A stretch of DNA of 64,000 nucleotides from Microbacterium sp. Marseille-Q6648 (GCF_943181415.1 NZ_CALPBZ010000002.1:372001-436000); one strand, 5' to 3'; shown: positions 50,410 to 58,803, counted from the stretch's first letter. Numbers and translations are program-made. Notes: generated by a model from the letters alone, not told the origin.

Positions 50410-52992
50410 ATGACCCTGCTCGAAACCGCCGATGTGCAGCAGGCGGCGCTCGCAGAGGCGCTCCGTCGCGCGCACGCCGGCGAGCGACTCGACGTCGACG
50501 ACGCGACGGCCCTGCTGGGTGCGACGGGCGATGACATGGAGTCGATCCTCGATGCGGCGTCGGCCGTTCGGGATGCGGGCCTCGCGGCATCCGGTCGACC
50601 CGGGGTGATCACCTACTCGCGCAAGGTCTTCGTACCGCTGACGACGCTCTGCCGCGATCGCTGCCACTACTGCGTCTTCGTCGACACACCCGGACAGCTG
50701 CTCAAGAAGCGCAAGCCCGCCTTCATGTCGCCCGAGCAGGTGCTCGCCGTCGTGCGCCAGGGCCAGGCGATGGGCTGCAAAGAGGCCCTGCTCACCCTCG
50801 GCGACCGGCCCGAGGACCGCTGGCCCGAGGCTCGCGCCTGGCTCGACGAGCACGGCTTCGCCTCGACGCTGGACTACGTCGCCCACGTCGCACGCCTGAT
50901 CACCGCCGAGACCGGAATGCTCGCGCACCTGAACCCCGGCGTGATGACCGCCGACGAGCTCGCGATGCTCCGCCCCACGGCCCCGTCGATGGGCATGATG
51001 CTCGAGACCACCTCGCGCAAGCTGTTCGAGGTGCCCGGGCGGGTGCACTACGGCTCGCCCGACAAGGACCCGGCCGTCCGGCTCGCCGTTCTCGACGACG
51101 CCGGGCGCGCACGTGTGCCCTTCACCACCGGCATCCTGGTGGGGATCGGCGAGACGATCCGGGACCGGGCGGAGTCGCTCATCGCGATCCGCGACGCCCA
51201 CGAACGCCACGCGGTGGACGGGCAGGGTCGCAGGCAGGGTCACCGGCAGGGTCACGTGCAAGAGGTGATCGTGCAGAACTTCCGCGCCAAGCCGCAGACG
51301 GCGATGCAGTCCGCACCCGACGCCGACACCCGCGAGTACGCCGTCGCGGTGGCCGTCGCCCGCCTCGTGATGGGCCCCGACATGCGCATCCAGGTGCCGC
51401 CGAACCTGTCGGACCCGGCGGAGTTCGCGCTGCTCGTGCGCGCCGGCGCCGACGACTGGGGCGGGGTCTCGCCGCTGACCGCCGACCACGTCAATCCCGA
51501 GCGCCCGTGGCCGCATCTGGACTACCTGGCCCGGCGCACCGCCGAGCTGGGCTTCGACCTGCGCGAGCGTCTGACCGCTCACCCCGAGTTCGTGCACGCC
51601 GCCGAGACCTGGCTCGACCCCGCCGTGCGGGGACCGGTCGCCGCGCTCGCCGACCCCGAGACGGGCCTGGCGCGCGAGTCGTCTCGTCCTTCGGGTTCTG
51701 CCGGCGACGGCGACGGCGCGCGTGACGGCGACCGGGACGGCGACGGCGAGCGCGACGGCGACCGGGACGGCGCACGGGACGGCGACGAGGCGGTGGCCGG
51801 ATCACCGCGGGCGGGCGCCCCAGAGGATCACAACTCCTGCAGCGACACCACGCCCGCCGACCCCGCACCGCGGAAATCCGCGGGTGCGGGCGGCCGGAGC
51901 GGGTCAGCGCGCAGGAGTTATGATCCGTCGGGCACGCGCTCGACCCTCGAACGCGCGGCAGCCGACCCCCGCGACCTCGACGACACCGAGTGGGTCGGGC
52001 TGCTCCATGCCACCGGCGACGAGCTTGAGGCGCTGGTCGCCACCGCCGACGACGTCCGCCGCTACACGGTGGGCGAGGCGGTGACGCTCGTCGTGAACCG
52101 CAACCTCACCTCGACCGGGTTCACCACCGCGGACGTCGCGACCGGGCCCGACGCCTTCACCCTCGAAGATGCCGCCGCGATCGCGCGCGACGCCGCCGAC
52201 CTGGGCGCCACAGAACTGTGCGTGCAGGGCCGCCTTCCCGAGACGGGCGAGGCCTCGGCGTACCTCGAGATCGCCCGCGCGGTCACCGCCGCGGCCCCCC
52301 GCCTCCACCTGCACGCCTACCGACCGCAGGACGTCGTCGACCTCGCCGACCGCGGGTTCGCGGGCTCGCTCGAGGCGGCGCTCGCGGCCCTGCGCGACGC
52401 CGGCGTCGACACGGTTCCCGGCACCGGTGTGAAGGTGCTCAGCGAGCGCGTCCGCGCCCTCGTCGCACCCGGCGACCTCGAGATCGACCGCTGGGTCGAG
52501 GCGATCACCGCCGCGCACCGGGCGGGCTTCCGCTCGACGTCCGTGCTGTTCTACGGCCACGTCGAGACCGCCGTCGAGCGCGTCGCGCACCTGCGTCGAC
52601 TCCGCGAGATCCAGGACGCCACCGGCGGCTTCACCGAGTTCGTGCCCATCCCCCTGCCCGGTCCGGCGGGTGGCGTGCCGCTCGTGGCGGATCGCCGCGA
52701 CATCGACGAGCACCGAGCGATGGTGGCGGTGTCGCGCCTCATGCTGTCGGGCAGCATCCCGCACATCCAGATCCCCTGGACGCGCGTCGGCCGCACCGCC
52801 GCCGCGACGCTCCTGCAGGCGGGCGGCGACGACCTGGGCGGCGCGCTGCTGGACGGCCGCGTGAAGCCCGAGGCCGGCATCGAGCACGGTCAGGAGCTTC
52901 CGGCGACGGATGCCGCAGCCCTCACGGCGCGACTCTTCCGGCCCTTCCGCCTGCGCACCACCGACTACCGCGATGCCGGGGGGCGGTCGTGA
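50410..52992 (+). CDS. fbiC: FO synthase-like FbiC (CofG-CofH fusion) with a degenerate CofH half
   Basis: An 860-residue protein with the layout of FbiC, which makes the F420 chromophore FO. The CofG half (about 55-430) is intact: LTTLCRDRCHYCVF gives the radical-SAM cysteines 81, 85 and 88, with VIVQNFRAKP and WGGVSPLTADHVNPERPWP. The CofH half (about 530-860) keeps ELCVQGRLP, LHLHAYRPQD, VPGTGVKVLS, VLFYGHVETAVE and GGFTEFVPIPLPG, but after VVNRNL the usual N-x-C-Y-x-x-C-x-F-C segment is missing; the sequence runs VVNRNLTSTGFTTADVATGP. So this half cannot hold the 4Fe-4S cluster. A D/G/R-rich linker (51703-51790) and a palindromic element separate the halves. It overlaps the monooxygenase gene by 4 bases. 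Confidence 0.9.
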   Translation: MTLLETADVQQAALAEALRRAHAGERLDVDDATALLGATGDDMESILDAASAVRDAGLAASGRPGVITYSRKVFVPLTTLCRDRCHYCVFVDTPGQLLKKRKPAFMSPEQVLAVVRQGQAMGCKEALLTLGDRPEDRWPEARAWLDEHGFASTLDYVAHVARLITAETGMLAHLNPGVMTADELAMLRPTAPSMGMMLETTSRKLFEVPGRVHYGSPDKDPAVRLAVLDDAGRARVPFTTGILVGIGETIRDRAESLIAIRDAHERHAVDGQGRRQGHRQGHVQEVIVQNFRAKPQTAMQSAPDADTREYAVAVAVARLVMGPDMRIQVPPNLSDPAEFALLVRAGADDWGGVSPLTADHVNPERPWPHLDYLARRTAELGFDLRERLTAHPEFVHAAETWLDPAVRGPVAALADPETGLARESSRPSGSAGDGDGARDGDRDGDGERDGDRDGARDGDEAVAGSPRAGAPEDHNSCSDTTPADPAPRKSAGAGGRSGSARRSYDPSGTRSTLERAAADPRDLDDTEWVGLLHATGDELEALVATADDVRRYTVGEAVTLVVNRNLTSTGFTTADVATGPDAFTLEDAAAIARDAADLGATELCVQGRLPETGEASAYLEIARAVTAAAPRLHLHAYRPQDVVDLADRGFAGSLEAALAALRDAGVDTVPGTGVKVLSERVRALVAPGDLEIDRWVEAITAAHRAGFRSTSVLFYGHVETAVERVAHLRRLREIQDATGGFTEFVPIPLPGPAGGVPLVADRRDIDEHRAMVAVSRLMLSGSIPHIQIPWTRVGRTAAATLLQAGGDDLGGALLDGRVKPEAGIEHGQELPATDAAALTARLFRPFRLRTTDYRDAGGRS
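51825..51926. repeat. Nested palindromic element inside the fbiC linker
   Basis: Outer arms GGATCACAACTCCTGC (51825-51840) and GCAGGAGTTATGATCC (51911-51926) are complementary at 15 of 16 positions. An inner hairpin at 51863-51889 has CCGCACC and GGTGCGG around GCGGA-AA-TCCGC. The sequence between the arms also shows imperfect dyad symmetry. The whole is translated in frame as the linker between the CofG and CofH halves. It looks like a REP-type or small mobile element that has entered the gene. Confidence 0.7.
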
Positions 52993-54512
52993 CCTCACCT
53001 CGCGGATCGGCGGGACACCGGCCCACCGTCGACGCCACTCACAGCGAGATCGTCATCGTCGGGGCAGGATTCGCCGGCCTCGGCATGGCGATCGCCCTGC
53101 GGCGCGCGGGCCGGGACGACGTCGTCATCCTCGAGCGCGCCCCGTCGATCGGCGGCACCTGGCGGGACAACACGTACCCGGGTGTGGCGTGCGACGTGCC
53201 GGCCCACCTCTACGGGTTCGCCAGCCACCCCAACCCGGAGTGGTCCGGTCTCTTCGCCCGCGGCGACGAGATCCGCCGTTACCTCGAGACCGTCGCGGAG
53301 CGGGAGGGCGTGCACGACCGCCTTCGGCTGTCGACGGCTCTCACGTGCGCGCGATGGGACGCCGACGCCGATCTGTGGCGGCTCGAGACGTCGCGCGGGG
53401 CCCTCACCGCCGACGTCCTCGTCCTGGCGTGCGGGCGTCTCACCGAGCCGTCGATTCCTGACATCTCGGGTCTGGAGTCCTTCCCGGGGCCCATCTTCCA
53501 CTCCTCGAGATGGGACCACGGCACCGACCTGAAGGGCGCCCGCGTGGCCGTCGTCGGCACCGGCGCGAGCGCCGTGCAGCTGGTGCCGGAGCTCGCCCGC
53601 ACCGCGCGCCACGTGACGCTGTTCCAGCGCACGCCCGCATGGATCGTGCCGCGCGGCGAGCGCGCGTACACCGAGACCGAACGAGAGCGCTTCGCCACCC
53701 AGCCCGGAGAGCTCGCGCGCCTCCGCGCCGACCTGTACGCCGAGGGCGAGGCCCGCTTCGCCTCGCGATCGGGGGATGCCGCAGCCGCCGCCGCGGCGCG
53801 CGCCACGGCCCTGGCTCACCTGCACGCGCAGGTGGCCGATCCCGCGCTTCGCGCCGCCCTGACTCCGGACTACGCGTTCGGCTGCAAGCGGGTGCTGCTC
53901 TCGGACGAGTTCTACCCGGCGCTGGCCTCCCCGACCGTGACGCTGGAGGCCGCGGCGCTGGACACGGTCGAGGGCTCCACGCTCGTCTCTGCGGCGGGCG
54001 GTCGCCACGACGTGGACGCCCTCGTGCTGGCGACGGGATTCGCCACGACCCGCCAGCCGTACGCGGACCTGGTGGTGGGCGAGGCGGGAACGACTCTGGC
54101 CGAGCACTGGTCGCACGGGATGACCTCGTTCGGATCGACAGTCGTGGCCGGTTTCCCGAACCTGTTCGTCCTCGACGGCCCGAACGCCGCTCTGGGCCAC
54201 AATTCGTCCGTGCTGATGATCGAGGAGCAGGCCGCGTACGCCGTCCGATGCCTCGTGCACCGTGACCGCTCGGGCGCTCCACTGCGCCTCGACCCGGCGG
54301 CCGAGGCCGCCTACACCGACGAGATCGCGCACGCCGCGGCATCCACCCCCTGGATGACCGGCGGCTGCCGCAACTGGTACGTCGACGAACGGTCGGGCAG
54401 GCTCACCCTGCTGTGGCCGGGCACCGTCGACGCCTTCCGCGCACGCCTGGCGCGTGCCGACGGATCCGAGTTCGCGCTCGCTCCCGCGAGCGCCGAGAAG
54501 GGAGCATCATGA
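52989..54512 (+). CDS. FAD-dependent monooxygenase of the Baeyer-Villiger (class B) type
   Basis: A 507-residue flavoprotein. The FAD motif is IVIVGAGFAGLGMAIALRRA (residues 21-40), a second Rossmann motif for NADPH is VAVVGTGASAVQL, and the Baeyer-Villiger fingerprint F-x-G-x-x-x-H-x-x-x-W is present as FPGPIFHSSRWDH (near residue 164). GGTWRDNTYPGVACDVPAHL matches the family. It would insert oxygen next to a ketone or oxidise a heteroatom. GTG 52989 overlaps the fbiC stop by 4 bases and its own stop overlaps the fgd start, so it is an integral part of the F420 operon, which is unexpected for this family. The substrate is unknown. Confidence 0.92.
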   Translation: MTSPRGSAGHRPTVDATHSEIVIVGAGFAGLGMAIALRRAGRDDVVILERAPSIGGTWRDNTYPGVACDVPAHLYGFASHPNPEWSGLFARGDEIRRYLETVAEREGVHDRLRLSTALTCARWDADADLWRLETSRGALTADVLVLACGRLTEPSIPDISGLESFPGPIFHSSRWDHGTDLKGARVAVVGTGASAVQLVPELARTARHVTLFQRTPAWIVPRGERAYTETERERFATQPGELARLRADLYAEGEARFASRSGDAAAAAAARATALAHLHAQVADPALRAALTPDYAFGCKRVLLSDEFYPALASPTVTLEAAALDTVEGSTLVSAAGGRHDVDALVLATGFATTRQPYADLVVGEAGTTLAEHWSHGMTSFGSTVVAGFPNLFVLDGPNAALGHNSSVLMIEEQAAYAVRCLVHRDRSGAPLRLDPAAEAAYTDEIAHAAASTPWMTGGCRNWYVDERSGRLTLLWPGTVDAFRARLARADGSEFALAPASAEKGAS

Positions 54513-55543
54513 CCGATTCCCCGACGCACCAGGGCCTGCCCCTCCGGTTCGGGTACAAGGCTTCGGCCGAGCAGTTCGGGCCCACCGAGCTGCTCGACTT
54601 CGCGATCCTGGCCGAGGAGGTCGGGTTCGACTCGGTCTTCGTGTCGGACCACCTGCAGCCGTGGCTGCACGAGGGCGGGCATGCGCCGGCATCCGTGCCG
54701 TGGCTCGGCGCGCTCGGCGCGCGCACCTCGCGCGTGGCGATCGGGACGTCGGTGCTGACGCCCACCTTCCGCTACAACCCCACCGTCGTCGCGCAGGACT
54801 TCGCGACGCTGGGGGTGATGTACCCGGGCCGGGTCATCCTCGGCGTCGGCACGGGTGAGGCGCTCAACGAGGCCAACCTCGGGATCGCGTGGCCCGACCC
54901 GCCGGAGCGGTTCCAGCGCCTGAAAGAGGCGATCGGGCTCATCCGCCGCCTGTGGAGCGAGGACCGCGTCAACTTCGACGGCACGTACTACACCGCCCGC
55001 AACATCACCATCTACGACAAGCTCGACCAGCCCGTCCCGATCTACATCGGCGCCGCCGGCCCCGCGGCGACGCGGCTGGCGGGCAGGATCGCCGACGGCT
55101 TCATCACCACCAGCGGCAAGAAGCGCGAGCTGTACACCGACACGCTGCTGCCGGCCCTGCACGAGGGGCTCGAGAAGGCCGGACGCTCGCCCGCCGACAT
55201 CGACACCCTCATGGAGATCAAGGTGTCGCTGGACGAGACCATCGAAGCGGCGAAGGAGAAGACGCGGTTCTGGGCGCCGCTCGCCCTCAGCCCCGACGAG
55301 AAGATGGGCGTCGACGACCCGCTCGAGATGCAGCGCCTCGGCGAGGAGCTGCCGATCGAGCGCGCCGCGTCGCGGTTCATCGTGTCGGACGATCCCGACG
55401 AGCACGTCGAGCGCATCGCGTGGTACGTCGAGCTCGGCTTCCGCCACCTCGTCTTCCACGACCCCGGGCACGACCAGGAGACGTTCCTGCGCCGGTACGG
55501 CACCGAGATCCTGCCGCGGCTGCGGGAGCGGTTCGGCGCGTGA
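54509..55543 (+). CDS. fgd: F420-dependent glucose-6-phosphate dehydrogenase
   Basis: A 344-residue luciferase-fold enzyme that oxidises glucose-6-phosphate and reduces F420. It follows mycobacterial FGD1 closely: RFGYKASAEQFGPTELLDFA, SDHLQPWLHEGGHAP (catalytic His 48 and Trp 52), GTSVLTPTFRYNPTVVAQ, GVGTGEALNE (Glu of the active site), RVNFDGTYYTARN and NHLVFHAPGHDQ-like LVFHDPGHDQETFL. This shows the cell uses F420H2. ATG 54509 has AAGGGAG upstream and overlaps the monooxygenase stop as ATGA; its stop overlaps the cofC start. Confidence 0.95.
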   Translation: MTDSPTHQGLPLRFGYKASAEQFGPTELLDFAILAEEVGFDSVFVSDHLQPWLHEGGHAPASVPWLGALGARTSRVAIGTSVLTPTFRYNPTVVAQDFATLGVMYPGRVILGVGTGEALNEANLGIAWPDPPERFQRLKEAIGLIRRLWSEDRVNFDGTYYTARNITIYDKLDQPVPIYIGAAGPAATRLAGRIADGFITTSGKKRELYTDTLLPALHEGLEKAGRSPADIDTLMEIKVSLDETIEAAKEKTRFWAPLALSPDEKMGVDDPLEMQRLGEELPIERAASRFIVSDDPDEHVERIAWYVELGFRHLVFHDPGHDQETFLRRYGTEILPRLRERFGA

Positions 55544-56190
55544 CGGGAGGGTGGGCCGTCGTCGTCCCGGTGAAGTCCCCGGCAGTCGGCAAGTCCCGCC
55601 TGGACGTGCCGGGGATCGACCGGGCCACGCTGGCCCGCGCGATCGCGCTCGACACCATCGAGGCGGCGGCGGCGTGCGCCGAGGTCGCCCAGGTCTTCGT
55701 CGTGACCGACGACCCCGCTGTCATCGTCGGCGCGCATGACATCCCGGGGCTCCGCTTCGTTCCCGAAGAGGAGCCGCGCGGCCTGAACGCCGCGATCGCG
55801 CTCGGGGCGGACGCCGCCGGCGAGCGGATGCCGCGCGCGGCACTGCTGGGGGACCTGCCGTCGCTGCGGCCGGACGACCTGGCCGACGCGCTCGTGCGGG
55901 CGGGCCGGGTCGATCGCGGGGTGGTGGCCGATGCCGAGGGCTCCGGATCGACCCTCGTCACCGCGCGCGAGGGGGTGCCGTGGCGGGCGGAGTTCGGACC
56001 GGACTCCCACGCGCGGCACATCGCACTGGGCTGCGTCGGCCTCGATGTGTCCGACGGGTCGACCCTCCGTCGCGATGTCGACACCGCCGAGCAGCTGGGC
56101 GAGGCGGCGGCGCACGGGCTCGGGCGCCGCACGGCCGCCCTCGCGGCGCCGCCGGTCACAGATGCGGGCGACGGTCAGATCAGCAGGTAG
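55540..56190 (+). CDS. cofC: 2-phospholactate/phosphoenolpyruvate guanylyltransferase (CofC/FbiD)
   Basis: A 216-residue nucleotidyltransferase that activates 2-phospholactate or, in actinobacteria, phosphoenolpyruvate with GTP for transfer to FO. Signature segments are VVVPVKSPAVGKSRL at the N-terminus, VFVVTDDP, PRGLNAAIALG, AALLGDLPSLRPDDLADAL and EFGPDSHARH. GTG 55540 overlaps the fgd stop by 4 bases. It is the last gene of the plus-strand F420 operon and converges on the TauE-like gene, whose end it overlaps by 16 bases. Confidence 0.92.
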   Translation: MTGGWAVVVPVKSPAVGKSRLDVPGIDRATLARAIALDTIEAAAACAEVAQVFVVTDDPAVIVGAHDIPGLRFVPEEEPRGLNAAIALGADAAGERMPRAALLGDLPSLRPDDLADALVRAGRVDRGVVADAEGSGSTLVTAREGVPWRAEFGPDSHARHIALGCVGLDVSDGSTLRRDVDTAEQLGEAAAHGLGRRTAALAAPPVTDAGDGQISR

Positions 56191-56930
56191 ACCGCGCCGA
56201 CGATCGTGAAGACGATGACCAGGCGCTCGAACAGCGCCTGGTCGATGCGGTCGGCGATCCACCGGCCGCCGAGGGCGCCGGCGATCACGAGGGGCACGAG
56301 CACGAGATCGAGCAGCACGCCGGGGACGGTGATGAGCCCCAGGCCGATGGAGAACGGCACCTTGGAGAGGTTGACCAGCGCGAAGAACCACGCGGCGGTT
56401 CCCAGGAACTGCTTCACCGAGAACCGCGCGGCGAGGAAGTACATCGACATCACCGGCCCCGCGGCGTTGGCGACCATGGTCGTGAAGCCGCCCAGCGAGC
56501 CGTAGGTCGCCGCCGCCACCGGGTGCGGCGCGGCGTCGGCCACGGCGGGCGCCATCCGTCTCCGCAGCAGCGTGATGGCGATGACCACCAGCAGGATGAC
56601 GCCGATCACCCGCTTGACCCCGGCGTCGTCGGCGAAGGCGAGGAACACCACCCCGAGGCCGAGTCCGACGATCACCGCGGGCGCCAGCCGCAGCAGCGCC
56701 CGCCAGTCGGCGTGCCGTCGGTAGGCCAGCACCGCGAAGACGTCGGCGACGATGAGCAGCAGCAGGAGGGTGCCGGTCGACTGCCGAGCCGGAAGAACGG
56801 CGGCGAAGATCGCCACCGCGATCGTCGTGGCGCCAGGGACGGCCGTCTTGCCGAGACCGACGATCACCGCCGCGACCGCGAGCAGGACCCACGCGAGAGG
56901 CCCCAGGTCGGGGAGCAGGCCGGATTCCAT
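56175..56930 (-). CDS. TauE/SafE-family membrane protein
   Basis: A 251-residue integral membrane protein with 7-8 helices in two halves, each starting with a Gly/Pro-containing loop (IVGLGKTAVPGATTIAVAIF and LGGFTTMVANAAGPVMSMYF). The family is thought to export sulfonates, sulfite or other anions. It is downstream of cofD on the same strand and overlaps cofC at its 3' end, so it may belong to the cofD operon. ATG 56930 is chosen; the region before it holds tandem repeats, each with GTGATG. Confidence 0.88.
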   Translation of the reverse strand: MESGLLPDLGPLAWVLLAVAAVIVGLGKTAVPGATTIAVAIFAAVLPARQSTGTLLLLLIVADVFAVLAYRRHADWRALLRLAPAVIVGLGLGVVFLAFADDAGVKRVIGVILLVVIAITLLRRRMAPAVADAAPHPVAAATYGSLGGFTTMVANAAGPVMSMYFLAARFSVKQFLGTAAWFFALVNLSKVPFSIGLGLITVPGVLLDLVLVPLVIAGALGGRWIADRIDQALFERLVIVFTIVGAVYLLI

Positions 56931-56989
56931 CACACGCCGGCTCCCATCACACGCCGGCCCATCACACGTCGGCTCATCACACCGCGGCT
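56927..56989. repeat. Four tandem 15-17-bp units between cofD and the TauE-like gene
   Basis: CATCACACGCCGGCT-type units begin at about 56928, 56945, 56960 and 56975, spaced 17, 15 and 15 bases, with drift in the last. On the minus strand each shows GTGTGATG, so several potential start codons lie in series before the TauE-like gene. Confidence 0.75.
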
Positions 56990-56992
56990 CCC

Positions 56993-58003
56993 TCAGACGC
57001 CGGCGGTCGCGAGAGCGCGCTCGGCGAGCGCCGCGGCCGCGTCGGCGTCCGTCATCCACAGCGGGGCGACGACCGAGCGGATGCCGGAGCCTGCCACCTC
57101 GGCAGCCGACGCGGCGTCTTCCTCAGCCAGCAGCCACGCGTCCAGCAACCCGCCGTCCCCGCGCGGTCGGTAGTGCGCCGCGACGGCCGCCGCGGAGGTC
57201 TCGACGCCGATCGCGGTGAGGCAGACGTCCGCCATGCCGCGGACGACGCGGCCGCCGATGATGGGCGAGACACCGACCACGGGCGCCGCTGCGGCGCGCA
57301 GGGCGTCTCGGATGCCGGGGACGGCGAGGATGGGACCGATCGATACGACGGGGTTCGACGGTGCGATCAGCACGACATCGGCCTCCGCGAGCGCCTCGAC
57401 GACGCCGGGAGCGGGGGCGGCGCCCTCGACCCCCGGGTTGTCGAAGCGGACGGGCTGGAGCTGCGCGCGGTGGCGCGTCCACCACTCCTGGAAGTGCAGA
57501 TGGCGCGTCACCTGGCCGTCGCGGACCGTCACGCGGGTGTCGACCTCCGCGTCGGTCATCGGCAGCAGCCGTGCGCCGAGCGGCCAGCGTTCCGCGAGTC
57601 GCGCGACCACCTCGGTGGGCGTCGCGCCTTCGCGGAGCCACCCGGTGCGGGCGAGATGCGTGCCGAGATCGAGGTCGCCGAGGGTGAACCACGGCCACCC
57701 CGCGCCCCACTCCTGCAGCTCGTGGTTGACCCGCTCGGTGTCGCCCACGCGTCCCCAGCCGCGCTGGGTGTCGTTGACGCCCGCGAGCGCGTAGAGGATG
57801 GAGTCCACGTCGGGCTGCAATCGCACGCCCGACAGCCACAGGTCGTCGCCGGTGTTGACGACCACCGTGAGCACCGCCGCGGTGTCGGCCACGCCCCTCG
57901 CCCGCAGCGCCCCGCGGACGCCGCCCACGAAGCGCGAACCGCCGACCCCGCCGGCCAGCACGACGATCCGCGGCCCGATGCCGGCGGTGCCCGCCGCGAT
58001 CAC
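56993..58003 (-). CDS. cofD: 2-phospho-L-lactate transferase (CofD/FbiA)
   Basis: A 336-residue enzyme that transfers the phospholactyl or phosphoenolpyruvyl group to FO to make (dehydro-)F420-0. The family motifs are VVLAGGVGGSRFVGGVRG, VVNTGDDLWLSGVRLQPD, LGDLDLGTHLART, the basic QEWWTRHRAQ loop, LIAPSNPVVSIGPIL and SPIIGGRVVRG. The GTG start overlaps the hemD stop by 4 bases. In actinobacteria it is often next to fbiB; here it is coupled to hemD instead, with cofE 54 kb away. Confidence 0.95.
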   Translation of the reverse strand: MIAAGTAGIGPRIVVLAGGVGGSRFVGGVRGALRARGVADTAAVLTVVVNTGDDLWLSGVRLQPDVDSILYALAGVNDTQRGWGRVGDTERVNHELQEWGAGWPWFTLGDLDLGTHLARTGWLREGATPTEVVARLAERWPLGARLLPMTDAEVDTRVTVRDGQVTRHLHFQEWWTRHRAQLQPVRFDNPGVEGAAPAPGVVEALAEADVVLIAPSNPVVSIGPILAVPGIRDALRAAAAPVVGVSPIIGGRVVRGMADVCLTAIGVETSAAAVAAHYRPRGDGGLLDAWLLAEEDAASAAEVAGSGIRSVVAPLWMTDADAAAALAERALATAGV

Positions 58004-58803
58004 AGGGCGAATTCGTCCGTGGCGTGGGGAAGCGCGAAGCGCGCGACGGCGTCGATGAGGGCGTCGACCGTCTGCTGCGGCGCGACCACGTCGACGCCGA
58101 GGCCCGTCTTGGCGGCGTCTTTCGCGGTGCGCGGTCCGATGGCGGCGACCAGCGTCGTCTCGGGGATGTGGTCGAACTGCGCGCGCACCTGCTCGGCGAC
58201 CGAGCCGCTCGTGACGAGGATCGCGTTGATGCGACCCGAGCGGACGTCCTCGGCGATGCGCTCGGTGACCGGAACGCCGACCGTGCGGTAGGCCACGACA
58301 CTGCGGACGCGGTGCCCCGCCTCGGTCAGCCGGTTGGTGAGGACGGGCTTGGCGATCTCACTGCGGAGGGTGAGGATGCTGCGGGGTTCGGGCTCCAGGG
58401 CGATGAGCTGCTCGGCCATGCCGCCGGCGGAGTTGTCGCGCTCGGGGACGAGATCGACGCGGTAGCCGACCGCCTGCAGGGCCGCCGCGGTGGTCTCTCC
58501 CACGGCGGCCACCTTGGTGCCGGTGGGGATCACGGCGCGATACGCATAGAGGACGTCGACCGTGGTCGCGCTGGTCACCGTGAGCCAGTCGAACGCGCCG
58601 GCACCGAGATCGGCGATGGCCCGCTCGAGAGTCGCCTGGTCGGTCGAAGGGGCGAAGTTGATGAGCGGGGCGATCACCGGGGTGGCGCCCTGCCGTCGCA
58701 GCGACGCGGCGACGCCGTCGCCCCACGGTCCCCCGCGCGGCACCAGCACCCGCCACCCCTTGAGGGGCTTGGGTGCGGTGTGTGCGGGTGATGTGTTGTT
58801 CAT
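58000..58803 (-). CDS. hemD: Uroporphyrinogen-III synthase
   Basis: A 267-residue HemD-fold protein that closes hydroxymethylbilane to uroporphyrinogen III. The sequence shows VLVPRGGPWGDGVAASLRRQ, APLINFAPSTDQATLERAIA, DWLTVTSATTVDVLYAYRAV, AVGETTAAALQAVGYRVD and the second half with ILVTSGSVAEQVRAQF and AIGPRTAKDAAKTGLGVDVV. Catalysis in this family depends on fold rather than strict motifs. It begins 205 bases after the next gene on this strand; no feature was seen in that gap. It is coupled to cofD by a GTGA overlap. Confidence 0.9.
   Translation of the reverse strand: MNNTSPAHTAPKPLKGWRVLVPRGGPWGDGVAASLRRQGATPVIAPLINFAPSTDQATLERAIADLGAGAFDWLTVTSATTVDVLYAYRAVIPTGTKVAAVGETTAAALQAVGYRVDLVPERDNSAGGMAEQLIALEPEPRSILTLRSEIAKPVLTNRLTEAGHRVRSVVAYRTVGVPVTERIAEDVRSGRINAILVTSGSVAEQVRAQFDHIPETTLVAAIGPRTAKDAAKTGLGVDVVAPQQTVDALIDAVARFALPHATDEFAL

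Noticed and set aside
51911-51926. Internal AGGAG-TT-ATG in fbiC as a start for a separate CofH protein
   Set aside because: The ATG is out of frame with the CofH half, and the continuous fusion frame is open throughout. The AGGAG belongs to the palindrome arm.
52094-52140. Loss of CofH cysteines as a frameshift artefact
   Set aside because: Neither alternative frame carries a CxxxCxxC motif and the frame is open on both sides with matching CofH sequence. A precise in-frame deletion or replacement fits better.
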